From Flagellimonas eckloniae (lineage in GTDB: Bacteria; Bacteroidota; Bacteroidia; Flavobacteriales; Flavobacteriaceae), in NCBI RefSeq assembly GCF_001413955.1, contig NZ_LCTZ01000002.1, positions 1,536,501 to 1,600,500 of the forward strand: a stretch of 64,000 nucleotides of DNA, given 5' to 3'. Shown one piece after another: positions 38,174 through 46,745 of the stretch. The position numbers and the translations under genes were made by a program. Position 1 is the stretch's first letter; each line of letters starts with the position of its first letter. The notes beneath the pieces were generated by a model that saw nothing but the letters and a program-made list of their open reading frames with translations, was not told the DNA's origin and made no database searches.

Positions 38174-38217
38174 TGTCAGTTTGTCATATTTGAGGTTATG
38201 GTACTTTTTTTGTCATA
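38174..38217 (+). promoter_or_regulatory. Repeated TGTCA motifs upstream of htpG
   Basis: TGTCA occurs at 38174, 38182 and 38211, and the longer TTTGTCATA occurs twice (38180-38188, 38209-38217). The last copy lies 30 bases before the htpG ATG. Repeats like this in front of a heat-shock gene may be a stress promoter or operator. Confidence 0.35.
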
Positions 38218-38247
38218 CATAAAAAACTAAAAGAAAATTATTAAACA

Positions 38248-40134
38248 ATGGCTACAGGTAAAATAAATGTTTCAGTAGAAAACATATTTCCCTTAATTAA
38301 AAAGTTCCTTTATAGTGATCACGAGATTTTCTTGAGAGAGCTAATTTCCAATGCTACAGATGCAACATTAAAACTTAAACACCTTACCTCTATTGGTGAA
38401 GCCAAAGTTGAATATGGCAATCCGCTGATTGAAGTAAAAGTTGACAAGGATAAAAAACGAATCCATATTACGGACCAAGGTGTTGGAATGACAGAGGATG
38501 AAGTCAAAAAGTATATCAATGAGGTTGCCTTTTCCGGTGCCGAGGAGTTTTTGGACAAGTATAAAGATGCTGGCAAAGATGCCGGTATTATAGGTCATTT
38601 TGGACTTGGGTTCTATTCCGCTTTCATGGTAGCTGACAAGGTAGAAATCATCTCAAAAAGTTTTAAAGATGAACCAGCTGTTCATTGGAGTTGTGATGGA
38701 TCACCGAAATTCACCTTAAAAGAAGCAAAGAAAAAAGACAGGGGTACGGAGATTATTCTGCATGTAGCTGAGGACTCTATTGAATTTTTAGAAGATTCTA
38801 AAATTAGTGAGCTGTTGACGAAATATAACAAGTTCATGCCCATTCCCATTAAGTTTGGGACTAAAACCGAAACGCTTCCCAAACCAGAAGGTGCCAAAGA
38901 AGAAGATGAAGCACCTACACAAGAAGTGGATAACATCGTCAACAACCCAACTCCAGCATGGACGAAGCAACCAGCAGATTTAAAAGATGAAGACTACAAA
39001 GGATTCTACAGGGAATTGTATCCCATGCAATTTGAAGAGCCTTTATTCAATATTCACTTGAATGTTGACTATCCTTTTAACCTCACCGGAATCTTATACT
39101 TCCCAAAACTGTCCAACGACCTCAACATACAAAAAGATAGAATCCAATTGTATCAAAATCAGGTTTTTGTAACTGATAATGTAGAGGGAATTGTACCTGA
39201 GTTTTTAACCATGCTTCGTGGAGTCATAGATTCTCCAGACATTCCATTGAATGTTTCTAGATCTTATCTGCAAGCTGATGGGGCCGTGAAGAAAATATCT
39301 TCCTATATCACCAGAAAAGTCGCGGACAAATTGAGTTCTCTTTTCAAAAGCAACCGTGAAGACTTTGAACAAAAGTGGAACGATATTAAGGTAGTAATTG
39401 AATATGGAATGCTTTCTGAAGAAAAATTCTTCGAAAAAGCAGATAAGTTTGCACTTTACCCAACTGTTGATGGAAAGTTCTTCACCTATGAGGAATTGGA
39501 GGCTAAAATAAAGGACAACCAGACCGATAAGGATGAAAAACTGGTAGTGCTTTATGCTTCGGACAAAGACGCACAACACAGCTATATTGAAGCTGCCAAG
39601 GCCAAGGGCTATGAAGTCTTATTAATGGATTCTCCAATTATTTCACATCTAATGCAAAAGCTGGAGACTTCTAAGGAAAAACTTTCTTTTGCCAGGGTTG
39701 ATGCCGATCACGTGGATAACCTTATTAAAAAAGAGGAGACTGCCATCTCCAAGTTATCAGATGAAGAGAAGGAGACTTTAAAAGGTGAAATTGAAACGGT
39801 TGTAGCTGATAAGGGGTACACTATTCAAATGGAAGCCATGGACAGTACTGCATCACCGTTTATAATAACGGAACCCGAGTTTATGCGTAGAATGAAGGAA
39901 ATGCAGCAAACTGGGGGCGGTGGAATGTTTGGCATGGGCAATATGCCAGAAATGTATAATCTTATTGTAAACACCAATCACGAATTGGTGGGCGAAATTT
40001 TGAACACTAAAACTTCCAAAAAACGAGAACGATTGATCAATCAATCACTTGATTTGGCAAGACTATCCAAAGGATTGTTAAAAGGAGAGGAACTCACCAA
40101 TTTTATTTCGCGCAGTTACGAAATGATAAAATAA
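38248..40134 (+). CDS. htpG: Molecular chaperone HtpG (Hsp90)
   Basis: A cytosolic ATP-dependent chaperone of 628 residues. The N-terminal GHKL ATPase shows the ATP-contact block FLRELISNATDATLKL, DQGVGMTEDEV and IGHFGLGFYSAFMVADKV. The middle domain contains the catalytic loop with LNVSRSYLQ, and the C-terminal dimerisation domain follows. An acidic linker at about 210-232 (EGAKEEDEAPTQEVDN) joins the first two domains, longer than in E. coli. It is monocistronic with its own terminator. Confidence 0.97.
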   Translation: MATGKINVSVENIFPLIKKFLYSDHEIFLRELISNATDATLKLKHLTSIGEAKVEYGNPLIEVKVDKDKKRIHITDQGVGMTEDEVKKYINEVAFSGAEEFLDKYKDAGKDAGIIGHFGLGFYSAFMVADKVEIISKSFKDEPAVHWSCDGSPKFTLKEAKKKDRGTEIILHVAEDSIEFLEDSKISELLTKYNKFMPIPIKFGTKTETLPKPEGAKEEDEAPTQEVDNIVNNPTPAWTKQPADLKDEDYKGFYRELYPMQFEEPLFNIHLNVDYPFNLTGILYFPKLSNDLNIQKDRIQLYQNQVFVTDNVEGIVPEFLTMLRGVIDSPDIPLNVSRSYLQADGAVKKISSYITRKVADKLSSLFKSNREDFEQKWNDIKVVIEYGMLSEEKFFEKADKFALYPTVDGKFFTYEELEAKIKDNQTDKDEKLVVLYASDKDAQHSYIEAAKAKGYEVLLMDSPIISHLMQKLETSKEKLSFARVDADHVDNLIKKEETAISKLSDEEKETLKGEIETVVADKGYTIQMEAMDSTASPFIITEPEFMRRMKEMQQTGGGGMFGMGNMPEMYNLIVNTNHELVGEILNTKTSKKRERLINQSLDLARLSKGLLKGEELTNFISRSYEMIK

Positions 40135-40160
40135 TCCTTTGATTGGAATTATATTTTGAA

Positions 40161-40190
40161 GACCGCTTCCTTTAAAGAAGCGGTTTTTTA
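40161..40190 (+). terminator. Terminator of htpG
   Basis: ACCGCTTC-CTTTAAA-GAAGCGGT is followed by TTTTTATTTT, 27 bases after the htpG stop. The convergent small membrane-protein gene ends in the T-run. Confidence 0.85.
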
Positions 40191-40595
40191 TTTTATTTGA
40201 TATGTACTTGAAAAATGACGCTTTAAAATAAAAATTTGAACATAGATAAAGATAACCAGTGCTATAAGCCCATATACCATAGTATTCGAAATAAAATTCA
40301 AACTATCAAAAATAGAAAGCTTGGTGAAAAATTCCAGTTTTGAATACTTGAACCAACTTTCCTGTAAAGACCCGGAATCAAAAAGAAAGAAGGTTATTCC
40401 CACAACCAAAAGACCAATAAGGCCCCAACCCCATTTGGAAATTAATGGTTTATGCACATAAGCATCCTTGGTTTGCAAGGTCTCTATTTTAGAAAATACA
40501 TCCGTTGTAAAATTGGAAGAAGGCTCCTCCAATCTTATTCCCTTAATGTTCTTTTTAAGAAAGACGTCTAACTCCTTGTCTCTATTTTCTTCCAT
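40188..40595 (-). CDS. Membrane protein, probable anti-sigma factor
   Basis: A 135-residue protein (ATG at 40595) with an N-terminal cytoplasmic helical region (1-60: ENRDKELDVFLKKNIKGIRLEEPSSNF) and two membrane segments (GWGLIGLLVVGITFFLF and SNTMVYGLIALVIFIYVQIF). It lacks the HxxxCxxC zinc motif of ZAS anti-sigma factors. The role is inferred from position: it overlaps the 3' end of the ECF sigma gene on the same strand, the usual place for the cognate membrane anti-sigma factor. Confidence 0.7.
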   Translation of the reverse strand: MEENRDKELDVFLKKNIKGIRLEEPSSNFTTDVFSKIETLQTKDAYVHKPLISKWGWGLIGLLVVGITFFLFDSGSLQESWFKYSKLEFFTKLSIFDSLNFISNTMVYGLIALVIFIYVQIFILKRHFSSTYQIK

Positions 40596-41166
40596 AACCT
40601 TCAATAATTTCAGGTTCTAGTTTATGCTGTAAAATTTGCGCCAACTGTTTTCTACTTCTAAACAAACGTACTTTAACAGCATTTACCTTTAGACCTACAA
40701 CTTTGGAAATTTCTTTTAAAGATAACTCTTCAAAATAATGTAATGTTATAATAACGGTATCCACTTCGGATAATTCGCCCAACGCATTTTTAATAATTAC
40801 ATTATGTTCTTCCCTTTGCATTTGGTCCAAAATATTATCCATACTATCCAAATAATAGTCCTTGTCGGTATCAATTGAACTGGTCGTCAATCTTCTTCCC
40901 CGTTTTTTTAGGTAATCCAAGCTACGGTTATACGCTATTCTATACAGCCATGTAGAAAATTTGGAATCCCCTTTAAAACTGGGCAACATCTGATACGCTT
41001 TAACAAAAACGTCTTGGGAAACCTCCTCAGCTTCCTCTTTAGTATTAAGTATTTTCATTGCCAAGGTATACACCATATGTTTATAGCGGTCGATCAAAAC
41101 GGCAAAAGACCCAACATTTCCATTTAGGACTTTGTCTATATAGTGTTGGTCTTGGTTTAGGCTCAT
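40582..41166 (-). CDS. ECF-type RNA polymerase sigma factor
   Basis: A 194-residue sigma-70-family factor of the ECF class. Region 2 (about 20-95) contains YKHMVYTLAMKILNTKEEAEEVSQDVFVKAY and the promoter-melting segment FSTWLYRIAYNRSLDYLKK. Region 4 (about 125-180) contains TVIITLHYFEELSLKEISKVVGLKVNAVKVRLFRSRKQL, the -35-recognition helix-turn-helix. A membrane anti-sigma gene overlaps it downstream. A promoter of the ECF type lies just upstream and is mirrored toward the divergent DUF6249 gene, so the factor probably drives its own gene and that one. The signal is unknown. Confidence 0.95.
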   Translation of the reverse strand: MSLNQDQHYIDKVLNGNVGSFAVLIDRYKHMVYTLAMKILNTKEEAEEVSQDVFVKAYQMLPSFKGDSKFSTWLYRIAYNRSLDYLKKRGRRLTTSSIDTDKDYYLDSMDNILDQMQREEHNVIIKNALGELSEVDTVIITLHYFEELSLKEISKVVGLKVNAVKVRLFRSRKQLAQILQHKLEPEIIEGYGRK

Positions 41167-41177
41167 TTAAGGTATAT

Positions 41178-41204
41178 GACGTGAAAAAATCTTGCTTGGT
41201 TACA
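41178..41204 (-). promoter_or_regulatory. ECF-type autoregulatory promoter of the sigma gene
   Basis: On the minus strand TGTAAC (41204-41199), 17 bases, then CGTC (41181-41178). This is the same motif and spacing as the opposing promoter. The box is 11 bases before the ATG, so the mRNA should start very near the start codon. Confidence 0.65.
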
Positions 41205-41230
41205 TATATTTTAATAAAAATCAACATAAA

Positions 41231-41257
41231 TGTAACCTACAAACAAAAAACGTCGTC
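41231..41257 (+). promoter_or_regulatory. ECF-type promoter of the DUF6249 gene
   Basis: TGTAAC (41231-41236), 17 bases, then CGTC (41254-41257) on the plus strand. It is the mirror image of the sigma gene's promoter; the shared -35 arms form the inverted repeat GGTTACAT (41198-41205) / ATGTAACC (41230-41237). Confidence 0.65.
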
Positions 41258-41303
41258 TTAATAAGTGAAAAGAATTTGAAATCAATTAAAAAGTAATCAA
41301 CTT

Positions 41304-41651
41304 ATGGAGGTTTTAGTATTTATTAGTTTGTTTCTGGTCATATTCGGTATTTGTTACCTGTATTTCTCCACAAGAAACAAAGAGCGTATGGCTTTGATAG
41401 AAAAAGGTGCAGACGCCAGTATTTTTGTAAAAGGAAAACGTGAAAAAGCAGCTCCTTTTTGGAAAATCCTTATATTAAATCTAGCGCTTTTGTTAATGGG
41501 AATAGGAGCTGGCGTTATTATTGGCGGTATTCTTTGGAGCAATTTCAATGTTGATGATGATATTGCAATGCCAGGTTCTATATTTCTAATGGCAGGTACA
41601 GGCTTATTGATAGGGTTTTTCCTTACCAAAAAATTGGACCGGGAGGAATAA
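41304..41651 (+). CDS. DUF6249-like small membrane protein
   Basis: A 115-residue membrane protein with three hydrophobic segments: about 2-20 (VLVFISLFLVIFGICYLYF), 50-75 (WKILILNLALLLMGIGAGVIIGG) and 88-105 (SIFLMAGTGLLIGFFL). After the first segment comes RNKERMALIEKGADASIF, the block that identifies the DUF6249 family. It is divergent to the ECF sigma gene and shares its promoter sequence, so it is a likely regulon member. The family usually occurs beside ECF sigma genes in Bacteroidota, with no biochemical function known to me. Confidence 0.82.
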   Translation: MEVLVFISLFLVIFGICYLYFSTRNKERMALIEKGADASIFVKGKREKAAPFWKILILNLALLLMGIGAGVIIGGILWSNFNVDDDIAMPGSIFLMAGTGLLIGFFLTKKLDREE

Positions 41652-41671
41652 AATTTTTAGTTAAAAGCATT

Positions 41672-41706
41672 TTAAACCATCATTTAATTATGATGGTTTT
41701 TTATTT
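41672..41706 (+). terminator. Terminator after the DUF6249 gene
   Basis: AACCATCAT-TTAATT-ATGATGGTT is followed by TTTTATTTTT, about 24 bases after the stop and just before the MOSC gene. Confidence 0.8.
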
Positions 41707-41712
41707 TTAGAT

Positions 41713-42348
41713 ATGAAAGTTATCTCCACCAACCTTGGCAAAGCCACCTCAATTTTGTGGAACGGCAAAAAAGAACAAACCGGGATTTTCAAATATCCTG
41801 TTAGAACCTCTATAGTCCTGGAAAAGAATGATGTGTTCAAGGATACCATAATTGACCGTAAACACCATGGTGGAGAACATAAGGCGTGTTATCTTTTTTC
41901 TGCCAATCAGTATCCCTTTTGGAAAGAAAAATACCCTGATTTAAAATGGGATTGGGGAATGTTTGGGGAAAACCTAACCGTAGAAGGGTTAGACGAGTCA
42001 AAAATACGGATAGGTAACGTTTACAGGATAGGTACTGCCCTTGTTCAAATTACCCAACCTCGAGAACCCTGTTATAAATTAGGAATTCGGTTCGGTACAC
42101 AGGAAATATTAAAGCAATTCATTGACCATGGATTTCCAGGTGCGTATATAAAAATATTGGAAGTTGGAGAAGTTAAAGTTGGGGACAATTTAGAACTGGT
42201 CCAGGAATCAGAAAACACATTGACCGTGCAACAATTTTATAAACTACTTTTTTCAAGATCCAAGGATATGGATTTGATTAGGCTAGCAGTCGCCAATGAG
42301 GCATTGCCCGAGTATAAAAGGAATCGTTTAAAAAAGCACTTACAATAA
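41713..42348 (+). CDS. MOSC-domain protein (YiiM-like)
   Basis: A 211-residue protein of the MOSC family, which binds sulfur-carrying molybdenum cofactor. Visible elements are the DTIIDRKHHGGEHKACYLF and GMFGENLTVEGL blocks and the conserved Cys in TQPREPCYKLGIRFG. The C-terminal 60 residues (TVQQFYKLLFSRSKDMDLI...LPEYKRNRLKKHL) are the helical 3-alpha domain of YiiM-type proteins. Relatives act in reduction of N-hydroxylated compounds. It stands alone with a terminator before it. Confidence 0.9.
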   Translation: MKVISTNLGKATSILWNGKKEQTGIFKYPVRTSIVLEKNDVFKDTIIDRKHHGGEHKACYLFSANQYPFWKEKYPDLKWDWGMFGENLTVEGLDESKIRIGNVYRIGTALVQITQPREPCYKLGIRFGTQEILKQFIDHGFPGAYIKILEVGEVKVGDNLELVQESENTLTVQQFYKLLFSRSKDMDLIRLAVANEALPEYKRNRLKKHLQ

Positions 42349-42350
42349 GA

Positions 42351-42373
42351 AAGGCCCATATAAATGGGCCCCC
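42351..42373 (-). terminator. Hairpin ending the 126-aa secreted protein gene
   Basis: GGCCCAT-TTAT-ATGGGCC on the minus strand followed by TTTCTTATT. It lies about 30 bases after the minus-strand stop at 42403 and just after the plus-strand MOSC gene. Confidence 0.55.
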
Positions 42374-42402
42374 TTGCACTGAAATTAACTAAACAAATCG
42401 TT

Positions 42403-42783
42403 TTATTTTACACTGATAGTCTTTTCATAAGTTCCCAACTTATCAACTACAACGATGGTGTACTCATCTTCAAAAGCTTTTTCAAAGTTGAACGCTTTTT
42501 CAACAACCATTTCACCTTCAATTGATTCATTGTAAATAAGTCTATCTTGGCTATCATATACTTTAAGAATCACCCTCCCTTGGGAAAGATTCAACAGATT
42601 CATGAACATCTTTTCACCTCTCTTAATAAAAACAGGATCCAACTTAACCTCAATCAACTTCTTCTCAACCTCACTTTTAGCAATACCTCTTTTACCAAAA
42701 GTTCCTTCTGATCCATTTGCAAACCCTACTGTAGATACTAATAGGAATGCCGCTACTGTAACATAATTTAAAACTGATTTCAT
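42403..42783 (-). CDS. Secreted protein of unknown function (126 aa)
   Basis: A small exported protein. The signal peptide (MKSVLNYVTVAAFLLVSTVGFANG) is followed by a beta-rich mature part of about 100 residues: KKLIEVKLDPVFI, FMNLLNLSQGRVILKVYDSQ, then YTIVVVDKLGTYEKTISV. The pattern suggests a single Ig-like or T9SS-sorting-like sandwich, close in feel to proteins that end in KTISVK-type strands. No named family is recognised with confidence. It stands alone and is divergent to the AraC gene. Confidence 0.6.
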   Translation of the reverse strand: MKSVLNYVTVAAFLLVSTVGFANGSEGTFGKRGIAKSEVEKKLIEVKLDPVFIKRGEKMFMNLLNLSQGRVILKVYDSQDRLIYNESIEGEMVVEKAFNFEKAFEDEYTIVVVDKLGTYEKTISVK

Positions 42784-42924
42784 AACACTCGTTTTTAAGA
42801 TTACAAGACAAATGTACTATGGGATTATTCCTTGGAACACCACAATTTTTTCCAGTTTCTATGCAATATTACCACACAGGCAATGTTAATATAGTATTAA
42901 GGTTAAAATAGAACATATTTTAGT

Positions 42925-42932
42925 TAATTTTG
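42925..42932 (+). promoter_or_regulatory. Putative -7 box for the AraC-family gene
   Basis: TAATTTTG matches TAnnTTTG 49 bases before the ATG at 42982. TTA occurs at the -33 distance, two of three bases matching. Confidence 0.4.
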
Positions 42933-42981
42933 CATAGATGCTATCTAAAAACCCAGTATACCTTTACATAACTAATAGAAA

Positions 42982-43860
42982 ATGGCAACAATGAATCAAA
43001 AACCTGCTTTTGAGGCAATTGCACCAAATTTTGGACATTCATTTACTTATCAAAAGTTTAGTGAAAGTCAAGAAAACAAGAATAACGGTTGGCATTACCA
43101 CCCAGAATTGGAACTTGTTTATGTTAATGGCGGTTCTGGAAAAAGGCAAATTGGCAGTCACGTTTCCTATTATAGAAATGGAGACCTTATTCTTATAGGT
43201 TCCAACCTACCCCATTGTGGTTTTACGGACAAGCTTACTGGAAACAAGAGCGAAACAATAGTTCAAATGAAGCTTGACTTCTTGGGGAATGATTTCTTCA
43301 ACATTCCAGAAATGAAGAACATTCAGAAATTGCTCGAGATTTCCAAAGGTGGAATAGCTTTCTCTGGAAAGACCAAAATGAAGGTTGGTGAAAAAATGGA
43401 AATATTGGAATACCAGACCGATTTTCAAAGATTACTTTCCATTCTAAACATCCTTAACCAGTTGGCCACATCACAGGAAATAAATGTATTGAATGCCGAA
43501 GGTTTTTCAATGGAGACCGAAGTTAAGGACAACGACCGTATCAATATTGTTTTTAACCATGTAAAGGCCAATTTTAAGGAAGACATTAGCTTGGATCAGA
43601 TTGCGGATATGGTTAGCATGACGGTTCCATCCTTCTGCCGTTACTTTAAAAAAATTACCAACAAGACCTTTGTTCAATTTGTAAATGAATATAGATTAGT
43701 GCACGCTTCCAAGCTTTTGGCAGAACAACCCATAAGTATTACACAGGTATGTTATGACTGTGGATTCAACAATTTTTCACATTTTAATAAATCCTTCAAA
43801 GCTTTTACGGGACAAAATCCTTCGGATTACAGAAATCAGTTAAAAACAGTATTAAAATAG
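42982..43860 (+). CDS. AraC-family transcriptional regulator
   Basis: A 292-residue regulator. The N-terminal half is a cupin-like sensor (GWHYHPELELVYVNGGSG, GDLILIGSNLPH). The C-terminal 100 residues carry the two AraC helix-turn-helix motifs: DISLDQIADMVSMTVPSFCRYFKKITNKTF and ITQVCYDCGFNNFSHFNKSFKAFTGQNPSDYR, the second being the family signature. It is followed after one base by the AlkB-like gene, so it may control it, for example in response to alkylation stress. That link is inference only. The cupin may bind a sugar or other small ligand. Confidence 0.93.
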   Translation: MATMNQKPAFEAIAPNFGHSFTYQKFSESQENKNNGWHYHPELELVYVNGGSGKRQIGSHVSYYRNGDLILIGSNLPHCGFTDKLTGNKSETIVQMKLDFLGNDFFNIPEMKNIQKLLEISKGGIAFSGKTKMKVGEKMEILEYQTDFQRLLSILNILNQLATSQEINVLNAEGFSMETEVKDNDRINIVFNHVKANFKEDISLDQIADMVSMTVPSFCRYFKKITNKTFVQFVNEYRLVHASKLLAEQPISITQVCYDCGFNNFSHFNKSFKAFTGQNPSDYRNQLKTVLK

Positions 43861-43861
43861 A

Positions 43862-44458
43862 ATGGGGTTATTTTCAGAAAAAATGATTCTGGATTTACCT
43901 CAAAGCGATATTGTTTACTACCCAAATTTCTTCTCTTCGGAAAAAGCCACCACATATTTCAATCTATTGAAACAAACCATTTCATGGCAACAGGATGAAA
44001 TTACAGTCTTTGGAAAAACATATGCCCAACCCCGATTAACGGCCCTTTATGGAAATAATGGGAAAACATACACCTATTCCAATATTACCATGCGGCCAAA
44101 TCCATATACCCAAGAATTGCATCAAATAAAAACATTGGTTGAAAAAGAAATCCAGATAGAATTTTCAACCTGTCTTTTAAATTATTACCGGGATGGGAAA
44201 GATAGCAATGGATGGCATTCAGATGATGAAAAGGAATTGGGTGAAAATCCGCCAATTGCTTCAATTAGTCTGGGGACCGAACGTTTTTTTCATCTAAGAA
44301 ACATTTCAGACAAAACGTTGAAGCACAAAATAGTATTGGAACATGGCAGTCTTTTGGTCATGAAAGGAGAAACACAGCATCATTGGCAACATCAAATTCC
44401 TAAAACCGCCAAAAAAATTGGAGAACGCATTAATCTGACCTTTCGGGCAATTAAATAG
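43862..44458 (+). CDS. AlkB-like 2-oxoglutarate/Fe(II) dioxygenase
   Basis: A 198-residue dioxygenase that probably removes alkyl groups from DNA bases oxidatively. The iron ligands are H119 and D121 in NGWHSDDEKELG and H177 in HHWQHQIPK. R189 and R195 in GERINLTFRAI bind 2-oxoglutarate. The middle part with LLNYYRDGKDSNGWHSDDE and SISLGTERFFHLR resembles the ALKBH2/3-type bacterial proteins. It is cotranscribed with the AraC-family gene (one-base gap), which may make this an inducible repair unit. Confidence 0.93.
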   Translation: MGLFSEKMILDLPQSDIVYYPNFFSSEKATTYFNLLKQTISWQQDEITVFGKTYAQPRLTALYGNNGKTYTYSNITMRPNPYTQELHQIKTLVEKEIQIEFSTCLLNYYRDGKDSNGWHSDDEKELGENPPIASISLGTERFFHLRNISDKTLKHKIVLEHGSLLVMKGETQHHWQHQIPKTAKKIGERINLTFRAIK

Positions 44459-44463
44459 ATTTT

Positions 44464-45231
44464 TTAATCAAAAAGGTCGTTCAATATCTTGGCCAACCTC
44501 AGCCCTCCACGCTGCAACTGTTGAAACAATACATCATTGTATTTGTATCCGTATTGGTAACCAAGCTTATCACCAACTTTTGCCGAACCATAAATCTCTC
44601 CGCATATTTCGTGGGATTCTTGAACCCAATCGTAGATGGTCCCTTCCTGTATTTTTTTTCGTTCTTTTCTAGAAACAATATCAAGCTCTGTGGCAAGTTC
44701 GGTATAGGTCATACCATAGGATTCAATTAAATTTTTATCCCAAACCCTATGAAGATTGGTTCCTTCTCCAAACCATTGCAATTGAATATCATTCCCTCCT
44801 TTGTCCTCTGCCCTACTCGCATGCATGGGCTGGTGCAGGTCCCCAATTAAATGAACCAGCATTTTCAAATAAAATACCCGATCTTCTCGAGGACTATTTT
44901 CATTCTTGACAATGGAAGTACATTTTTCTATGGCTACAATTAAATCTCCCCACTTACTTTTTTCAGAATCTTCATAACGCATATTCAGTGGATAATTGAC
45001 ATAATGCCAAGCGGAAAACTTGGAAAAGCTGCGATCCGCCTTTATTTCATCTGCAAATGTGGATACAAATGCCAAGCTATGCCCATCCAACAAATCATTC
45101 AAAGCCCGTTTGGCTTTTCCTGTTAAATGGTTTTCGGCAATATGCCCGGTGACCCTATGTCCTGTTTTTCCCCAGTAATTACTAAATCCAACTATTGGAA
45201 TTAACAAAAAAAGGAGGGTGAGATTCTTCAT
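44464..45231 (-). CDS. S1/P1-type zinc nuclease (secreted)
   Basis: A secreted phospholipase-C/P1-nuclease-family enzyme of 255 residues (ATG at 45231). The signal peptide ends just before W20, which becomes the N-terminal Trp ligand of the trinuclear zinc site after cleavage; H25 (W-G-K-T-G-H) is the next ligand, as in P1 nuclease. Further ligands are in FSAWHYVNYP, LVHLIGDLHQPMHASR and GTNLHRVWDKNLIE. It should cut single-stranded DNA and RNA and release nucleotides for phosphate scavenging. It converges on the AlkB-like gene with a five-base gap. Confidence 0.93.
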   Translation of the reverse strand: MKNLTLLFLLIPIVGFSNYWGKTGHRVTGHIAENHLTGKAKRALNDLLDGHSLAFVSTFADEIKADRSFSKFSAWHYVNYPLNMRYEDSEKSKWGDLIVAIEKCTSIVKNENSPREDRVFYLKMLVHLIGDLHQPMHASRAEDKGGNDIQLQWFGEGTNLHRVWDKNLIESYGMTYTELATELDIVSRKERKKIQEGTIYDWVQESHEICGEIYGSAKVGDKLGYQYGYKYNDVLFQQLQRGGLRLAKILNDLFD

Positions 45232-45380
45232 TATTGATGTTTTTTCCAAAAATAGAAAACTGCAATTGATTACTTATATATTAATACAAGCATTTTAATG
45301 GAATCTAAGATCATATTTGGAAATATTATTTTAATATAATATATTTATGATATCATTTTAATATCACTAAATCAATTATT

Positions 45381-46241
45381 ATGACGAACGAGAAAATAAT
45401 CACTCCTTTAAATGGCTATTTCATGCTCTTTATCTCCTTAGCTTTATTTTTTGGAGGAATTGCCACTATTATATTAGGAGAATCTGCATGGCCAACTATC
45501 GCCATTTTTATTGGTTTGGTAATGGCCTTTGGTTTGGTTTTGGTAAACCCTAATAGCTCACGGGTTCTTTTGCTGTTTGGGAAATACGTGGGCACTGTAA
45601 AAAAGAACGGTCTCTATTGGGTAAACCCTTTATATTCCAAACGAAAAATCTCATTGCGGGCCAGTAATTTTGATAGTGAGCGGCTAAAAGTAAACGACAA
45701 GCTGGGGAACCCTGTAATGATCAGTACAATCTTGGTTTGGAGAGTTACTAACACCTATAAAGCGGCTTTTGATGTTGATGACTACAAAAATTTTGTGCGG
45801 GTCCAAACCGATGCAGCGGTTAGAAAATTGGCAAGTATGTACCCCTATGATAATTTTGCGGATGAAGGTATTGAGGAAGACATTACGCTACGTTCCAGTC
45901 TAAACGAGGTAAGTGAAGCATTAGAAAAGGAAGTACAGGAAAGATTGGGTATGGCCGGAATTGAAGTTTTGGAAGCAAGAATCGGCTATCTTGCTTATGC
46001 TCAAGAAATTGCCAACGCTATGCTAAAACGGCAACAAGCAACAGCGATAGTTGCTGCCCGACACAAAATTGTTGAAGGTGCGGTAAGCATGGTGGAAATG
46101 GCATTGGAAGAATTAAGTAGAAAAGAAATTGTTGATCTTGATGAAGAACGCAAAGCTGCTATGGTAAGCAACCTAATGGTAGTGCTATGCTCGGATAAAG
46201 ATGCTTCCCCAATTGTAAATACAGGAACACTTAATCATTAA
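45381..46241 (+). CDS. SPFH-domain membrane protein (stomatin-like)
   Basis: A 286-residue protein with two N-terminal membrane segments (about 12-33 and 36-55), then the SPFH domain: [32 protein letters not shown], and [20 protein letters not shown] helical region follows ([33 protein letters not shown]). Such proteins form oligomeric rings on membranes and organise microdomains or modulate proteases. It heads a three-gene unit with a small membrane protein and an Arc-like DNA-binding protein. Confidence 0.9.
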   Translation: MTNEKIITPLNGYFMLFISLALFFGGIATIILGESAWPTIAIFIGLVMAFGLVLVNPNSSRVLLLFGKYVGTVKKNGLYWVNPLYSKRKISLRASNFDSERLKVNDKLGNPVMISTILVWRVTNTYKAAFDVDDYKNFVRVQTDAAVRKLASMYPYDNFADEGIEEDITLRSSLNEVSEALEKEVQERLGMAGIEVLEARIGYLAYAQEIANAMLKRQQATAIVAARHKIVEGAVSMVEMALEELSRKEIVDLDEERKAAMVSNLMVVLCSDKDASPIVNTGTLNH

Positions 46242-46242
46242 T

Positions 46243-46743
46243 ATGACATTGTTCACAGAAATACAACGATTCAATCAGTGGTGGATGCAGCTTATAAACT
46301 TTAGTGTCCTTGGTATTTTAGTATTTTTTTTCTATCGTTGGTATGTGCTGGGGAAAGCTGTGGATAAGGTAAAACCAGATGATTTTTATGGTCAGGCCGT
46401 GGTATCTGGCTCACTTATTTTTGCTTTTGCATTAATTTATTTGTTCAGTCTACGGACAAAAATTGACGAAAACGGTATACACTACAGGTTTATCCCCTTT
46501 CATTTAAACTTTAAGAAAATCTCTTGGTACAATGTTCAAGAATGCTATATAAGAGAATACAGTCCCATTAGCGAATATGGAGGGTGGGGCATAAAAATTG
46601 TTCCTTCAAAAAATAGTAAGGCATACACCACAAAGGGTACTATGGGAATACAGGTTGTATTGAAAAATGGGGAAAATATTTTAGTAGGTACGCAAAAATC
46701 CGATGAGGCTCAAAATATAATTAATAGGTACTTCAAGACTTAA
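46243..46743 (+). CDS. Small membrane protein with PH-like domain
   Basis: A 166-residue protein with two membrane segments (about 18-34 and 53-70) and a C-terminal soluble domain of about 90 residues: GIHYRFIPFHLNFKKISWYNVQECYIREY, then a beta-hairpin run ending QVVLKNGENILVGTQKSDEAQNIINRYF. That ending is typical of bacterial PH-like (DUF6141 or YdbT-like) membrane proteins. It lies one base after the SPFH gene and two bases before the Arc-like gene. Function unknown. Confidence 0.7.
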   Translation: MTLFTEIQRFNQWWMQLINFSVLGILVFFFYRWYVLGKAVDKVKPDDFYGQAVVSGSLIFAFALIYLFSLRTKIDENGIHYRFIPFHLNFKKISWYNVQECYIREYSPISEYGGWGIKIVPSKNSKAYTTKGTMGIQVVLKNGENILVGTQKSDEAQNIINRYFKT

Positions 46744-46745
46744 AA

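Larger units (their letters stand above)
37914..38247. other. 334-base divergent intergenic region between tetR-like and htpG
   Basis: No protein gene is seen. It holds a long perfect hairpin near 37983-38014, a minus-strand -7-like box TATATTTG (38094-38087) and three TGTCA motifs near htpG. These are listed separately. Confidence 0.5.

Noticed and set aside
41198..41237. GGTTACAT...ATGTAACC as a simple repressor operator
   Set aside because: The arms coincide with the -35 elements of two divergent ECF promoters, which explains the symmetry better.
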